Source of the DNA: Maribacter polysaccharolyticus
Lineage (GTDB): Bacteria; Bacteroidota; Bacteroidia; Flavobacteriales; Flavobacteriaceae
Reading direction: 5' to 3'
Assembly: GCF_028882255.1 (NCBI RefSeq)
Contig: NZ_JARBUY010000001.1
Span: 1,084,344-1,148,343 of the forward strand
DNA length: 64,000 nucleotides
Position numbers and translations under genes: made by a program. Below are positions 52,106 to 60,854 of this stretch, one piece after another. The number at the start of each line of letters is the position of its first letter. Position 1 is the stretch's first letter. The notes under the pieces were generated by a model. The model was given only the letters and a program-made list of their open reading frames with translations, was not told the DNA's origin and ran no database searches.

Positions 52106-54421
52106 ATGAAAAAAAATATAATCCTTCAACTTTTGTTCCTGTTGATCTTTTGGAATCCATCCCATTCCAGAACGAGGACCATGGACAATTTAGCCGATGC
52201 AAAACCCATTAAAAGCCTTTTTTTAAGCTCTTTTATCACGGGGGACCAACTCTACTTGAATATCCCTGAACCTATATTGGACAAACCAATGCTGTTCGTT
52301 CGATACGAAGGAAATTACAGACGCAAACACATGCAGGTGGTCTGGTCAAGGCATCAGGATAAAATAGTACTCAAGCCCCAAAGCATAAAATCCACGGCAG
52401 GAATCATCATTCCCTTTAAACGAAAAGTTCCCCTAATGGAAAATATCCTCGCCATATTCCCAGTAGAAAATAAAGAAGGTAGCCCGAATAGCTATTGCAT
52501 CAACATCACTGATCTTGTATTGCACCTTGATATAGAATGGCCCCAATTCCCTGGAGGATTTTCCGGAAATGCCATTCCCCAGATTTCCCTACTTCTTGGA
52601 GCTAAGGATTTTGAGGATCAGGTCTTGATCAAGACCAGTCGTGGAACCCTGAAAGATGGGTCAAAGGTCTCCTCCCCTATTTTCTTAAGTTTCTGCGCCT
52701 TGGGGGAACCTATGAAAGCCAGACGCCATGATTATCGGATGGGGTATTATAACGAGGAAGTTTTTGGTATCGGTTACGGAATCGATACCGAAGGTACACA
52801 AAACGACATTGCCAATATTAGTCGATGGCGCCTTGAAAAGAAATATAAGGACCAAAAAATAAGTGTCCCGGTCAAACCCATCACTTTCTTGTTAGCTCCC
52901 GAAATTCCAAAAGTATGGAGACCTTATGTCATAGCTGGAATCAGGGAGTGGCTCCCGGCTTTCGAGGCCGCAGGATTCAAGGATGCCATTGTGGTCAAGG
53001 AAACCGATCGTTTAAGTGATTGGGACAGGCATAACATCCATAATAACATTGTATACTGGTCACCCAGAAAATATTTTAGGGGTAACGAAAAAGAGGATGA
53101 TGCAGGTAAGGCTTCCTTTATCAAAGATTACAGAACCGGAGAAATCCTAAGGAGCGATATTATCTTAGGCGCCGCGCGCCATACCTTCGAGAACTTCTAC
53201 TTTACCAGAGCCGCACCATTGGATAAAAGAGCACAAAAATTGCCGTTTCCCGACAGCCTATTAGGAGAGCTGTTCCAACAACTGACCGCACACGAAACGG
53301 GACATGCCCTAGGGATAATGGACAATAACTATGGGGAGGCCCAGTATCCCGTTAAGAAGATGAACGATATCGCTTGGCTGAAAACCATGGGGTTTACCCC
53401 AAGTGTGATGAACTCTACCAGGGCCAACAACATTCCCCAACCCGAGGATAGTATACCTCCTGACTTCCTAATATCAAAAGTGGGACCAACGGATGTATAC
53501 GCGATTCAATGGGGCTACTCGGAATTTACCGAAGGATTGGATGAGAAAACCGCTTTGGAGCGCATCGTCAGACTTCAGGATTCCATTCCATGGTATCGCT
53601 ACAATACCAGTCCTCTAGAAGTGGTCGGTCCCGCTAATACCAATGAAGTTGTGGAAACCAATGACCCGATTAGAAGTACACAGTTGGCCATGAAAAATTT
53701 AAAAAGGACCATTGCACTATTACCCCAAGCATGCTCCAACACAAAGGACAATGTAAGACTGGAAGACCTTTACAAAAAATGTATGGAATTATGGTATTTA
53801 CAGATGCGCCAAGTAGTTTCCTTGATAGGTGGCTATGACATCCAGTACAAATCCTTGGACCAACCTGGAAAAATATACACCCCAATGGCACTGAAGTCTC
53901 AGAAAGAGGCCCTTGCCTATATCCTCACCAATGCTTTCGACCCTCCAGAATGGTTAACGAATCCGGCTTTTAGCACCAGAATCAACTATAGTAGTTATCC
54001 AGATTATATAGTATCGTACCAGCAAAAATTACTGCACGAACTCTTAAGGCCCCAAAGGTTCAAGCGTTTCGAATATTTAGAAACCGTAAATGGCTATCAG
54101 AAATCGCTGATCAACTATCTGACAGCACTGCAATCAGGGATATTCAGTGAAATACAGAAAGATCCGGTGCCTATTGGACGTAGAAAGCAGGAAATTCAAA
54201 TGACCTACTTGGATAAGATAAAGGCTATACTGGAACAAGAACGAATAAACGTTGATCCTGACAGGAAAGCCATGGACTATACCGATTATTCCAAGGGGCT
54301 ACTGCTACAACAATTGGTTTCCTTAAGGAAGGAAATCGAAAATCACATAAAAAAAAGTGAAAAAGTCCCTTCGTCAGGTCATTGGAAATTAAGCTTGAAA
54401 AAAATAAAGGACATATTATAA
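52106..54421 (+). CDS. Exported zinc-dependent metalloprotease (DUF5117/DUF4953 type)
   Basis: A 771-residue protein with a signal peptide (residues 1-21). The N-terminal DUF5117-like region covers about residues 30-290, and the catalytic region has QLTAHETGHALGIMDN (zinc motif HExxH, about residue 396, with the extended GxxD). It is of the large zinc-metalloprotease group commonly encoded next to SusC/SusD pairs in marine Bacteroidota. It probably cuts peptides in the periplasm or at the surface. It starts 71 bases after susD and ends before a bidirectional terminator. Confidence 0.92.
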   Translation: MKKNIILQLLFLLIFWNPSHSRTRTMDNLADAKPIKSLFLSSFITGDQLYLNIPEPILDKPMLFVRYEGNYRRKHMQVVWSRHQDKIVLKPQSIKSTAGIIIPFKRKVPLMENILAIFPVENKEGSPNSYCINITDLVLHLDIEWPQFPGGFSGNAIPQISLLLGAKDFEDQVLIKTSRGTLKDGSKVSSPIFLSFCALGEPMKARRHDYRMGYYNEEVFGIGYGIDTEGTQNDIANISRWRLEKKYKDQKISVPVKPITFLLAPEIPKVWRPYVIAGIREWLPAFEAAGFKDAIVVKETDRLSDWDRHNIHNNIVYWSPRKYFRGNEKEDDAGKASFIKDYRTGEILRSDIILGAARHTFENFYFTRAAPLDKRAQKLPFPDSLLGELFQQLTAHETGHALGIMDNNYGEAQYPVKKMNDIAWLKTMGFTPSVMNSTRANNIPQPEDSIPPDFLISKVGPTDVYAIQWGYSEFTEGLDEKTALERIVRLQDSIPWYRYNTSPLEVVGPANTNEVVETNDPIRSTQLAMKNLKRTIALLPQACSNTKDNVRLEDLYKKCMELWYLQMRQVVSLIGGYDIQYKSLDQPGKIYTPMALKSQKEALAYILTNAFDPPEWLTNPAFSTRINYSSYPDYIVSYQQKLLHELLRPQRFKRFEYLETVNGYQKSLINYLTALQSGIFSEIQKDPVPIGRRKQEIQMTYLDKIKAILEQERINVDPDRKAMDYTDYSKGLLLQQLVSLRKEIENHIKKSEKVPSSGHWKLSLKKIKDIL

Positions 54422-54521
54422 CTAAACTGCCAGGCCTTTGTTCCAGGGCAGTGAAAAGTATCCATGGATCCAGAAACTAAATATTTTCTGACATGGTGAT
54501 TTGTAATTTTGAATTAGCTAA

Positions 54522-54556
54522 AAAAGGTGCCTTTTAATGAGGCACCTTTTCTTTTG
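54522..54556. terminator. Bidirectional terminator
   Basis: AAAAGGTGCC and GGCACCTTTT (10-bp perfect stem, 9-base loop) flanked by A- and T-runs, between the converging metalloprotease gene (+) and the small exported protein gene (-). Confidence 0.85.
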
Positions 54557-54577
54557 ACATCTGTGTCAAACTAAGGC

Positions 54578-54820
54578 TCAGTCCTTACGTAATTCAGTGG
54601 TCAACGCGGGTTCCGCATACAATTGGTGCCCGTTGAATTGACATGAAATTTCACTGCCTTGCCCACATTCATTCTCAACCATGGTGGACTGCACCCCAAG
54701 GATGGGATGGTTGTAATAGGCTATTCGACTAACCGTTTCGGCTTCTGATGCAAAGGCAAAGCCAAGGGCCATGACAATGGCGAGAGCCGGTAACATGAAC
54801 TTAAAAAATTTAGTTTTCAT
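54578..54820 (-). CDS. Small exported protein, DUF6520-like
   Basis: An 80-residue protein with a signal peptide (LPALAIVMALGFAFASEA). The mature part (about 52 residues) contains two cysteines (NECGQGSEISCQFNG) spaced as in DUF6520-type small exported proteins. In Bacteroidota these are usually encoded next to MauE-type membrane proteins, as here (upstream gene at 54898). The cysteine pair suggests a disulfide; the function is unknown. Confidence 0.8.
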   Translation of the reverse strand: MKTKFFKFMLPALAIVMALGFAFASEAETVSRIAYYNHPILGVQSTMVENECGQGSEISCQFNGHQLYAEPALTTELRKD

Positions 54821-54897
54821 ACGATAATAATTAAAGATTACTGCCTACTCTTTTTTACAGGTTTTCGGCTTATCCTGTCCCTACGTAGTATTTTTGT

Positions 54898-55329
54898 TTA
54901 TTCTGATGCTATGTTTTTGGAATAAAAGATTCCAAGCGCTGTAAGTGCCAGTAAAGCAATATTGAATAGGATGTGATCCTTCCATCCCAAAGCGGGAATG
55001 ACCCCTACACAGGAACAGGGTACAACATCACTAAAATTCAAGATCAATAGGATATAGGTGGTAAAGAGGACTATCAAGCCGAAACTGGCAAAAAGGGCCT
55101 GAAGCCTGAATGTTTTAAAGAAAAGTAAGACCGAGACTACAAGTTCGGCTACCGGTACCATCCAGGCCATGATATCTGTATAGCCCCTTAATATAGTAGG
55201 TTGGGCCAATTGTAAACTGAATTCCCGATAATTCAAAAGCTTGGTCGTAGCCGCATATAAAAACAGGGTAGCGAGTACCATGCTTATGCTATAAGCAATG
55301 GGTTGCTTGAACTTCTCTATGTGAATCAT
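54898..55329 (-). CDS. MauE/DoxX-family redox-associated membrane protein
   Basis: A 143-residue membrane protein with four helices (near residues 12-32, 45-62, 72-95, 115-138), typical of the MauE/DoxX group. A CSC motif lies in the loop (VPCSCVGVIPALGW), a common redox-active site in this group. It probably helps disulfide formation in exported proteins. It precedes the small Cys-containing exported protein gene. Confidence 0.88.
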   Translation of the reverse strand: MIHIEKFKQPIAYSISMVLATLFLYAATTKLLNYREFSLQLAQPTILRGYTDIMAWMVPVAELVVSVLLFFKTFRLQALFASFGLIVLFTTYILLILNFSDVVPCSCVGVIPALGWKDHILFNIALLALTALGIFYSKNIASE

Positions 55330-55423
55330 ATCGTTTGTATTGATATGATAAAAATAGAGGGTCCTATTTACTCATAAAGGATCGTTTAATATCCGTTAGG
55401 TAGTAATTGGAATATTTTACAGA

Positions 55424-56401
55424 TCAAGGGTCTTTTCTAGATATTTTCCGCAATTCACTTGGCGCATAACCATACGTTTTCTTGTAGACCCTTGAAAAAT
55501 GTGGGATGCTCTTGAACCCTGTTTTATAAGCAATCGTCTTTATGGTGAAATCAGTATACTGAATCAACATTTTGGCTTTTCGAAGCCGCTCCTGTAACAA
55601 AAACCGATAGACACTGGTTCCGAAAAGCTCCTTAAAACCATATTTAAGCTTGAATTCATTAGTCCCCAATTGTAGGGCAAAATCCCGTAACGAGGGCAAA
55701 TCTTTCTCAAGATTGTTAAGGATAAGATTTCTTCCTTCCCTGATTTTTCGAATATCCTCAAAACTCAATTTGGGACGGTTCTTTGTGGTCTTCCGTTCAT
55801 TGCCTGAACCTGTTGTCTCCTTCTCCTTATAGGATATGATATCTTGCCTTTGAAGCTCGTCCCTTTCTTTCCGATCCTTGGAAAAAAGAACGACAGTAAC
55901 CCAAATCCCATTATCCTGGTTGTGCTGGCCTTCACAGGAACCAATGTGACAGGTATGCGGCAGTAATAGGCCTTCCCTTGAAACAAACGTAAGTTCCATT
56001 GAAGTTTCATAAAACCCTTTCTTACCTATTTTTTTAAGAAATTTGGTCCATCTTTTTTTGGACTTTGCGTTGAGTAATGCATCAAAAGGTTTCTTGAGCA
56101 AATCTTCATGTAGGTAGGACAAGGTCAAACAAGTGCTTTTATTCACCCCTTTAATGACGCCTTGCATATCCAACAAAAAATTCAATTGGATCAATTGGTT
56201 TACGATACCATTCAAATTTGCATATCCTTGGTGAATCAATATTTCCTGGATTTCTTCGGCCAACATATTCAAAACAAGGATTATGGACTCCAAGCTGTCA
56301 TGGTTGCCAGTGCGCTCCAATCTATAGAAAAAATTGCCACTGGCCATTTCCATCAACATCCTGTTGATCTTGTTCAGGTCCATTTTTCTCAATTTATCCA
56401 T
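55424..56401 (-). CDS. AraC-family transcription regulator with PAS-like sensor domain
   Basis: A 325-residue protein. N-terminal part with a HAMP-like helix pair (residues 15-60), a PAS-like domain around residues 65-180 (NFLLDMQGVIKGVNKSTCLT), a linker, and a C-terminal AraC helix-turn-helix pair (residues 225-325) with EFKLKYGFKELFGTSVYRFL and GFKSIPHFSRVYKKTYGYAPSEL. It is not adjacent to a membrane sensor, so the PAS domain likely binds a cytoplasmic signal. The DUF7793-like gene at 56460 is upstream in the same direction. Confidence 0.92.
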   Translation of the reverse strand: MDKLRKMDLNKINRMLMEMASGNFFYRLERTGNHDSLESIILVLNMLAEEIQEILIHQGYANLNGIVNQLIQLNFLLDMQGVIKGVNKSTCLTLSYLHEDLLKKPFDALLNAKSKKRWTKFLKKIGKKGFYETSMELTFVSREGLLLPHTCHIGSCEGQHNQDNGIWVTVVLFSKDRKERDELQRQDIISYKEKETTGSGNERKTTKNRPKLSFEDIRKIREGRNLILNNLEKDLPSLRDFALQLGTNEFKLKYGFKELFGTSVYRFLLQERLRKAKMLIQYTDFTIKTIAYKTGFKSIPHFSRVYKKTYGYAPSELRKISRKDP

Positions 56402-56459
56402 GATCGGTTTTCTGTTTTCAATGAAATGTTCACATTCCTAAACCATTTAGTTTACCCTG

Positions 56460-56831
56460 TCATTTTGTAAGAAGAAATAGTTTGGCAGCTTCAATATCAA
56501 AAAAGACCCTTGAAGGTATGGGTGGATTACTGATTCGTAAATAAAACGCTGATAGCGCTTTTGAAATCGTAGGCTCAACAACATAAGCTACAACGATTAC
56601 CAGGACAGACCCTTCAATGGCCAAATAGTCCCTAGCGGATTTGTCCACTGCATAGAGTCCTCTTATATCACATAGGACTTTATAGGACAGACCTTCTTGT
56701 AATTTAAGGCGATCTTCTACTATACGTAGGGCTGCCGGCAAATCGATAGTCACCCCTGATTTATATACGATATACAAGATACCATCTTGAATATGGTAGG
56801 AGGCATATTCATTTTCTTTAAAAAAAGACAT
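56460..56831 (-). CDS. STAS/SpoIIAA-like small protein (DUF7793-type)
   Basis: A 123-residue alpha/beta protein. The pattern GILYIVYKSGVTIDLPAALRIVEDRLKL, YKVLCDIRGLYAVDKSARDYLA and FFDIEAAKLFLL resembles the STAS/SEC14-like family that I know as DUF7793. It probably acts in cytoplasmic regulation. It is encoded just upstream of the AraC-type regulator (58 bases), divergent from the synthase/acyltransferase gene, with two imperfect direct repeats in between. Confidence 0.65.
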   Translation of the reverse strand: MSFFKENEYASYHIQDGILYIVYKSGVTIDLPAALRIVEDRLKLQEGLSYKVLCDIRGLYAVDKSARDYLAIEGSVLVIVVAYVVEPTISKALSAFYLRISNPPIPSRVFFDIEAAKLFLLTK

Positions 56832-56847
56832 TGTAATAGAAAACTGG

Positions 56848-56911
56848 TTAATTGTCTAAAGTTAGTAAATCGTCAACTCTTTAATTGACTATAGTTTTAC
56901 TATTCGTTGAT
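56848..56911. repeat. Two imperfect tandem 30-bp repeats in a divergent promoter
   Basis: TTAATTGTCTAAAGTTAGTA (56848 on) and TTAATTGACTATAGTTTTAC (56881 on) continue into similar CGTCAAC / CGTTGAT ends. Two repeats in the region between divergent genes could be regulator sites, for example for the adjacent AraC-type protein. Confidence 0.5.
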
Positions 56912-57035
56912 TAATAAAGAATGAAATCTTATTTGTTAAGGATTAACACTTGACTCTCAAGGATTTTAAAATATCAAAAAAGGATATTTTCCTACAAATA
57001 CTATTACATTTTACTTCACTTTAAAATTTAGTAGT

Positions 57036-59438
57036 ATGGCAAAGATCAAACATCATAATTTTTTAAACACGGTCCATGAGGTATTTACGGATGCCAAACA
57101 AGAAGGCGTCTTACATTTGTACGCAGAAGGTGATTCATTTTCCGGAAGGAAGATAAAGGTCAAAAATCGGGACCTATTCCATTTTGGAACAACTGGATAT
57201 CTTGGGCTTGAACAAGATCACCGACTCAAAAGAGCCGCTATTCAGGCCATTGAAAATTACGGGACACAGTTTCCTTTATCAAAATCCTATATCTCAAATC
57301 CCTTATATAAAGAACTTGAAGAGCTCGTGACGCAAATGTATCAAGCACCGATCATCATTACCAAAAACAGCACGCTTGGCCATCTAGGGGTCATTCCAAG
57401 CGCCGTCGATGATGATGACGTCATCATTTTGGACCACCAAGTACATTGGAGCGTACAGAATGCTGCCAAGATGTTAAAGACACGTAGTGTTCCTATCGAA
57501 ATGATTCGGCATAACAACCTGGAAATGCTTGAGGATAAACTGAAAAAATATACACACTCCAAAAAGCATATATGGTACATGGCCGATGGAATCTATTCCA
57601 TGTATGGGGACTTTGCCCCGGTCAATGATTTAATGGAACTGGGTAAAAAATATCCACAGTTACGATTCTATTTCGACGATGTCCATGGCATGAGCTGGGT
57701 CGGACAAAATGGAACAGGGTATGTTTTGAGCCAATTGGGGGAACTACCACCAAATGTCTTGCTATTTGGAACCTTGAGTAAAACTTTTGGGGCCAGCGGT
57801 GCCCTATTGGCATGTTCCGATTCGGAACTATACAAAAAGATCAAGACCTTTGGGGGTCCCTTGACATTTTCGGCCCAATTGGAACCTGCATCCGTAGCTG
57901 CAGCAATCGCATCGGCCAAAATCCATTTGTCCGCTGATATATACGTCCTACAAGATGAACTGAAAGAGCGAATCGATTACTTCAACGAATTTCTGGCTAA
58001 GACCTATCTACCACTGATAGATCATAATGAATCTCCTGTATTCTACATCGGAACAGGAATGCCAAAAACCGGATACAATTTTGTCAATCGGTTGATGAAG
58101 GAAGGATTCTATGTGAACCTAGGGATTTTTCCTGCCGTGCCCGTAAAGAATACGGGTGTCCGAATAACCATATCCAGACATAATCATAAGGAGGAAATCA
58201 AAGCATTGGTAGCTGCTATGGAATATCATTATCCTAAAGCACTAGAAGATACCCGAACGACCCCTGAGCGTGTTTTTCATGCTTTTGACCTTCAGCCAAA
58301 AGTCCTAAGTGGGAAGGTTGTGAACGTTGACCTTCAAATTGACATGATGGAAACGATCGAAGAAGTCGATAAAAACCAATGGAATAATCTAATGATAGGT
58401 AAAGGAGTCTATGACTGGGATGGATTAAAATTTCTTGAAAATGTATTCCAAGGTAATACTCGTAAAGAATTCAATTGGGACTTTCGCTATGTGTTCATCA
58501 AAGATGGAAATGACAAAATTATCTTGGCAACCTTTTTGACCCATACCTTGTGGAAAGATGATATGTTGGCCAACGAAAATGTTTCACGGGCGATAGAAGC
58601 GGAACGCAATGACGACCCGTATCATTTGACTTCCATGGTAGTCTCGATGGGATCCTTATTTACGGAAGGAGATCATATGTATTGGGACGGGAAACATCCT
58701 AAGGCCAACGCCGCTATGGATTCCTTGATCCGACTTTTGGAAGACCTACAGCACGACCTTGGCGCAAAAATGATAGTACTCCGTGATTTTGAAAGGGGAA
58801 CACCCTGGCATCGAAACCTTCAGGGGAATGGCTTTGTCCGGGTCCAAATGCCAAATTCCTGTGTCGTGGACCTAAAGGGCGTAGTAAACCTCAAGGATTA
58901 TCTTGCCAAGTTATCCAGTCGAAACCGAAAGCATTATCGTAAGGACATTAGGCCTAATTTGGATAAGGTTAAAGTAAATATAGCTAAGAAGGCTACTCCC
59001 TCAGAAATAGCACAGATCAAGAAGTTGTACGGCAACGTGCACAGGAACAACCAAGGACTCAATACGTTCTCATTCCCGGAAAAACTCTTTGACCATATGG
59101 ACGAACATCCGCAGTGGGAATTTATTATGATACGTCCTTCTGACCAACCCGAAACTGTAATCGGCGTAATGCTTTGTTATAAGAATCCAGGACAGGTCTA
59201 CGTACCTGCATTCATTGGAATGGACTACGACTACCTTACTGAATTCAGTACCTACAGACTACTGTTATTAATGACCATTGAACAGGCCATTGCGTTAGGG
59301 TACTCCAAAATTGATATGGGTATGACGGCTTCGTTCGAAAAAAAGAAATTGGGAGCCCAGGTCATCGAAAAATATGCATACTTACAGACCGCTGACAATT
59401 ACAACTTGGAACTACTTGGAATAATGGAAGGTCAGTGA
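57036..59438 (+). CDS. Alpha-oxoamine-synthase-like PLP enzyme fused to a GNAT N-acyltransferase
   Basis: An 800-residue two-domain enzyme. Residues 1-420 are an aminotransferase-fold alpha-oxoamine synthase (relatives: KBL, BioF, serine palmitoyltransferase): MADGIYSMYGDFAPV, the PLP aspartate in YFDDVHGMSW, and the PLP lysine in GTLSKTFGASGAL. Residues 430-800 are a GNAT/BioF2-like acyltransferase with two halves, including SSRNRKHYRKDIRPNL. The first domain condenses an amino acid with an acyl-CoA or acyl-ACP; the second could N-acylate the product, giving a sphingoid-like or aminolipid in one polypeptide. The exact substrates are unknown. It is followed by rteC after 15 bases. Confidence 0.88.
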   Translation: MAKIKHHNFLNTVHEVFTDAKQEGVLHLYAEGDSFSGRKIKVKNRDLFHFGTTGYLGLEQDHRLKRAAIQAIENYGTQFPLSKSYISNPLYKELEELVTQMYQAPIIITKNSTLGHLGVIPSAVDDDDVIILDHQVHWSVQNAAKMLKTRSVPIEMIRHNNLEMLEDKLKKYTHSKKHIWYMADGIYSMYGDFAPVNDLMELGKKYPQLRFYFDDVHGMSWVGQNGTGYVLSQLGELPPNVLLFGTLSKTFGASGALLACSDSELYKKIKTFGGPLTFSAQLEPASVAAAIASAKIHLSADIYVLQDELKERIDYFNEFLAKTYLPLIDHNESPVFYIGTGMPKTGYNFVNRLMKEGFYVNLGIFPAVPVKNTGVRITISRHNHKEEIKALVAAMEYHYPKALEDTRTTPERVFHAFDLQPKVLSGKVVNVDLQIDMMETIEEVDKNQWNNLMIGKGVYDWDGLKFLENVFQGNTRKEFNWDFRYVFIKDGNDKIILATFLTHTLWKDDMLANENVSRAIEAERNDDPYHLTSMVVSMGSLFTEGDHMYWDGKHPKANAAMDSLIRLLEDLQHDLGAKMIVLRDFERGTPWHRNLQGNGFVRVQMPNSCVVDLKGVVNLKDYLAKLSSRNRKHYRKDIRPNLDKVKVNIAKKATPSEIAQIKKLYGNVHRNNQGLNTFSFPEKLFDHMDEHPQWEFIMIRPSDQPETVIGVMLCYKNPGQVYVPAFIGMDYDYLTEFSTYRLLLLMTIEQAIALGYSKIDMGMTASFEKKKLGAQVIEKYAYLQTADNYNLELLGIMEGQ

Positions 59439-59453
59439 GAAATCCGACGACAC

Positions 59454-60293
59454 ATGAAATACCAAAAACTGCTAACGGAATTCGAGGCCCAACTGGATAA
59501 ATTGGAAAATGGACAAGGGGATATACTATTCAAGGCTGAAACAGGTATTGTACAAGTAGAAAAATACATCAGAAAACTACATATGGGGATTGAGAAAAAA
59601 ACTTTCACGACCCAAGAGGATGAGATCTATTTCTTTAAACATGTAAAACCCCAAATTTTTAGCAAACTCATTTATTACGGTAAGCTATTTACCATTGAAA
59701 GCAAGAGACCGAGAGGCAATAATACATCCCAGATCAAGTATTTGAAACATCAAATAGACAAGCTCCAGATATTCTTTAATGATAATCTGGAGTTTTACAA
59801 TTACTACCGTCGCGGTGCCATGTCGTTAGATGAGCATTATTTCATTCGAGGCAACCGAGATTTAAGACTTCCCCTTGAATCCTTTCATTTTTTTATTGAT
59901 GACCAATTCTCAACATGTCAAGATGGTACGGTAGCGACCATTATGGCCTATGATATGCTAATCGTATACTTACAGCGGGAAGTGGATCATTTGGACAAAA
60001 TCATTGAAACACCTGAAAATATGCCTATGCAAAAACCATCAAAACTTTTTTGGACCGGGAGTAAGACCGATCTAATAGAGTTGCTATATGCCCTCCATGT
60101 CAGTAATTCAATCAATAGCGGAACTGTGGACATCAAGGAACTGGCCTCCCATTTCGAACATTTCTATAATGTTGACCTAGGTAATTATTACCACACCTTT
60201 ATTGAAATAAGGTCAAGGAAAACCAGTAGGACGAAGTTCTTGGACAAACTCATCGAAATGCTGAACCAACGCATGGAATCTTTGGATGAATAA
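59454..60293 (+). CDS. rteC: RteC-family regulator
   Basis: A 279-residue protein. Pattern FEAQLDKLENGQGDILFKAETG, KLIYYGKLFTIESKRP, YNYYRRGAMSLDEHYFIRG and the C-terminal SSRN-unrelated TDLIELLYALHVSNSINSG, typical of RteC, the activator of excision and transfer genes in Bacteroides conjugative transposons. It contains a C-terminal winged-helix-like region. Its gene follows the synthase/acyltransferase gene by 15 bases and is probably co-transcribed, an odd coupling of a lipid-type enzyme with a transfer regulator. Confidence 0.9.
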   Translation: MKYQKLLTEFEAQLDKLENGQGDILFKAETGIVQVEKYIRKLHMGIEKKTFTTQEDEIYFFKHVKPQIFSKLIYYGKLFTIESKRPRGNNTSQIKYLKHQIDKLQIFFNDNLEFYNYYRRGAMSLDEHYFIRGNRDLRLPLESFHFFIDDQFSTCQDGTVATIMAYDMLIVYLQREVDHLDKIIETPENMPMQKPSKLFWTGSKTDLIELLYALHVSNSINSGTVDIKELASHFEHFYNVDLGNYYHTFIEIRSRKTSRTKFLDKLIEMLNQRMESLDE

Positions 60294-60510
60294 GCATACC
60301 ATCGGTACCCAACTATGACCCAAGATGGGTTATTCTGAATTGGCCCCTCCCCCTATCCTAAAATAATGGAATGGTCGAAACAGACGATATGAATTACGGG
60401 CAAAAATCCTTAAACTAAATGACAAAAAAAACCTACCCACCTCTGTCATAGCTATGGAAATAGTTCTAAAAAACCGAAGCAGCTTTGTAGAACGAAAGTC
60501 AAATCATTGC

Positions 60511-60552
60511 AAAGCCGTCATCAAAAAACGATAACCCTGACGGCTTTGTTTT
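60511..60552 (+). terminator. Intrinsic terminator
   Basis: AAAGCCGTCA and TGACGGCTTT form a 10-bp stem with a 17-base loop followed by GTTTTTAAA. It lies before the HTH gene and shows that the frame extension of that gene upstream of 60567 is not translated. Confidence 0.8.
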
Positions 60553-60566
60553 TAAACTTATTTCAT

Positions 60567-60851
60567 ATGGCAACAAATATTATAACTACAGACGATCTAC
60601 GCGATTTCAAAATGGAATTGCTCGACGACATTAAAAACCTTCTTACCACACAGGCTTCGGGAAGAATTAAAAAATACATGAAATCATCAGAGGTCATGGA
60701 TTTACTTCAAGTAAGCCCAGGAACCCTTCAAAACCTCCGTATCAATGGAACACTCCCTTACACAAAAGTGGGCGGTATCATCTACTACGATTCCGATGAA
60801 ATCCAAAAAGTAATGGATGCCAACCGCATACACCATGGCTTAAATTCCTAA
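60567..60851 (+). CDS. HTH_17 (excisionase/MerR-like) DNA-binding protein
   Basis: A 94-residue protein. The helix-turn-helix is YMKSSEVMDLLQVSPGTLQNLRINGTLPYTKVGGIIYYDSDEIQ (about residues 37-80), the form found in element-encoded excisionase-like proteins. I start at the ATG at 60567; the frame is open back to 60507, but that stretch holds the terminator hairpin. It may direct excision together with RteC. It is followed after 3 bases by the next gene. Confidence 0.88.
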   Translation: MATNIITTDDLRDFKMELLDDIKNLLTTQASGRIKKYMKSSEVMDLLQVSPGTLQNLRINGTLPYTKVGGIIYYDSDEIQKVMDANRIHHGLNS

Positions 60852-60854
60852 GCT

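Noticed and set aside
60507-60566. N-terminal extension of the HTH gene
   Set aside because: The codons lie within a terminator hairpin; the ATG at 60567 starts a normal-length protein.
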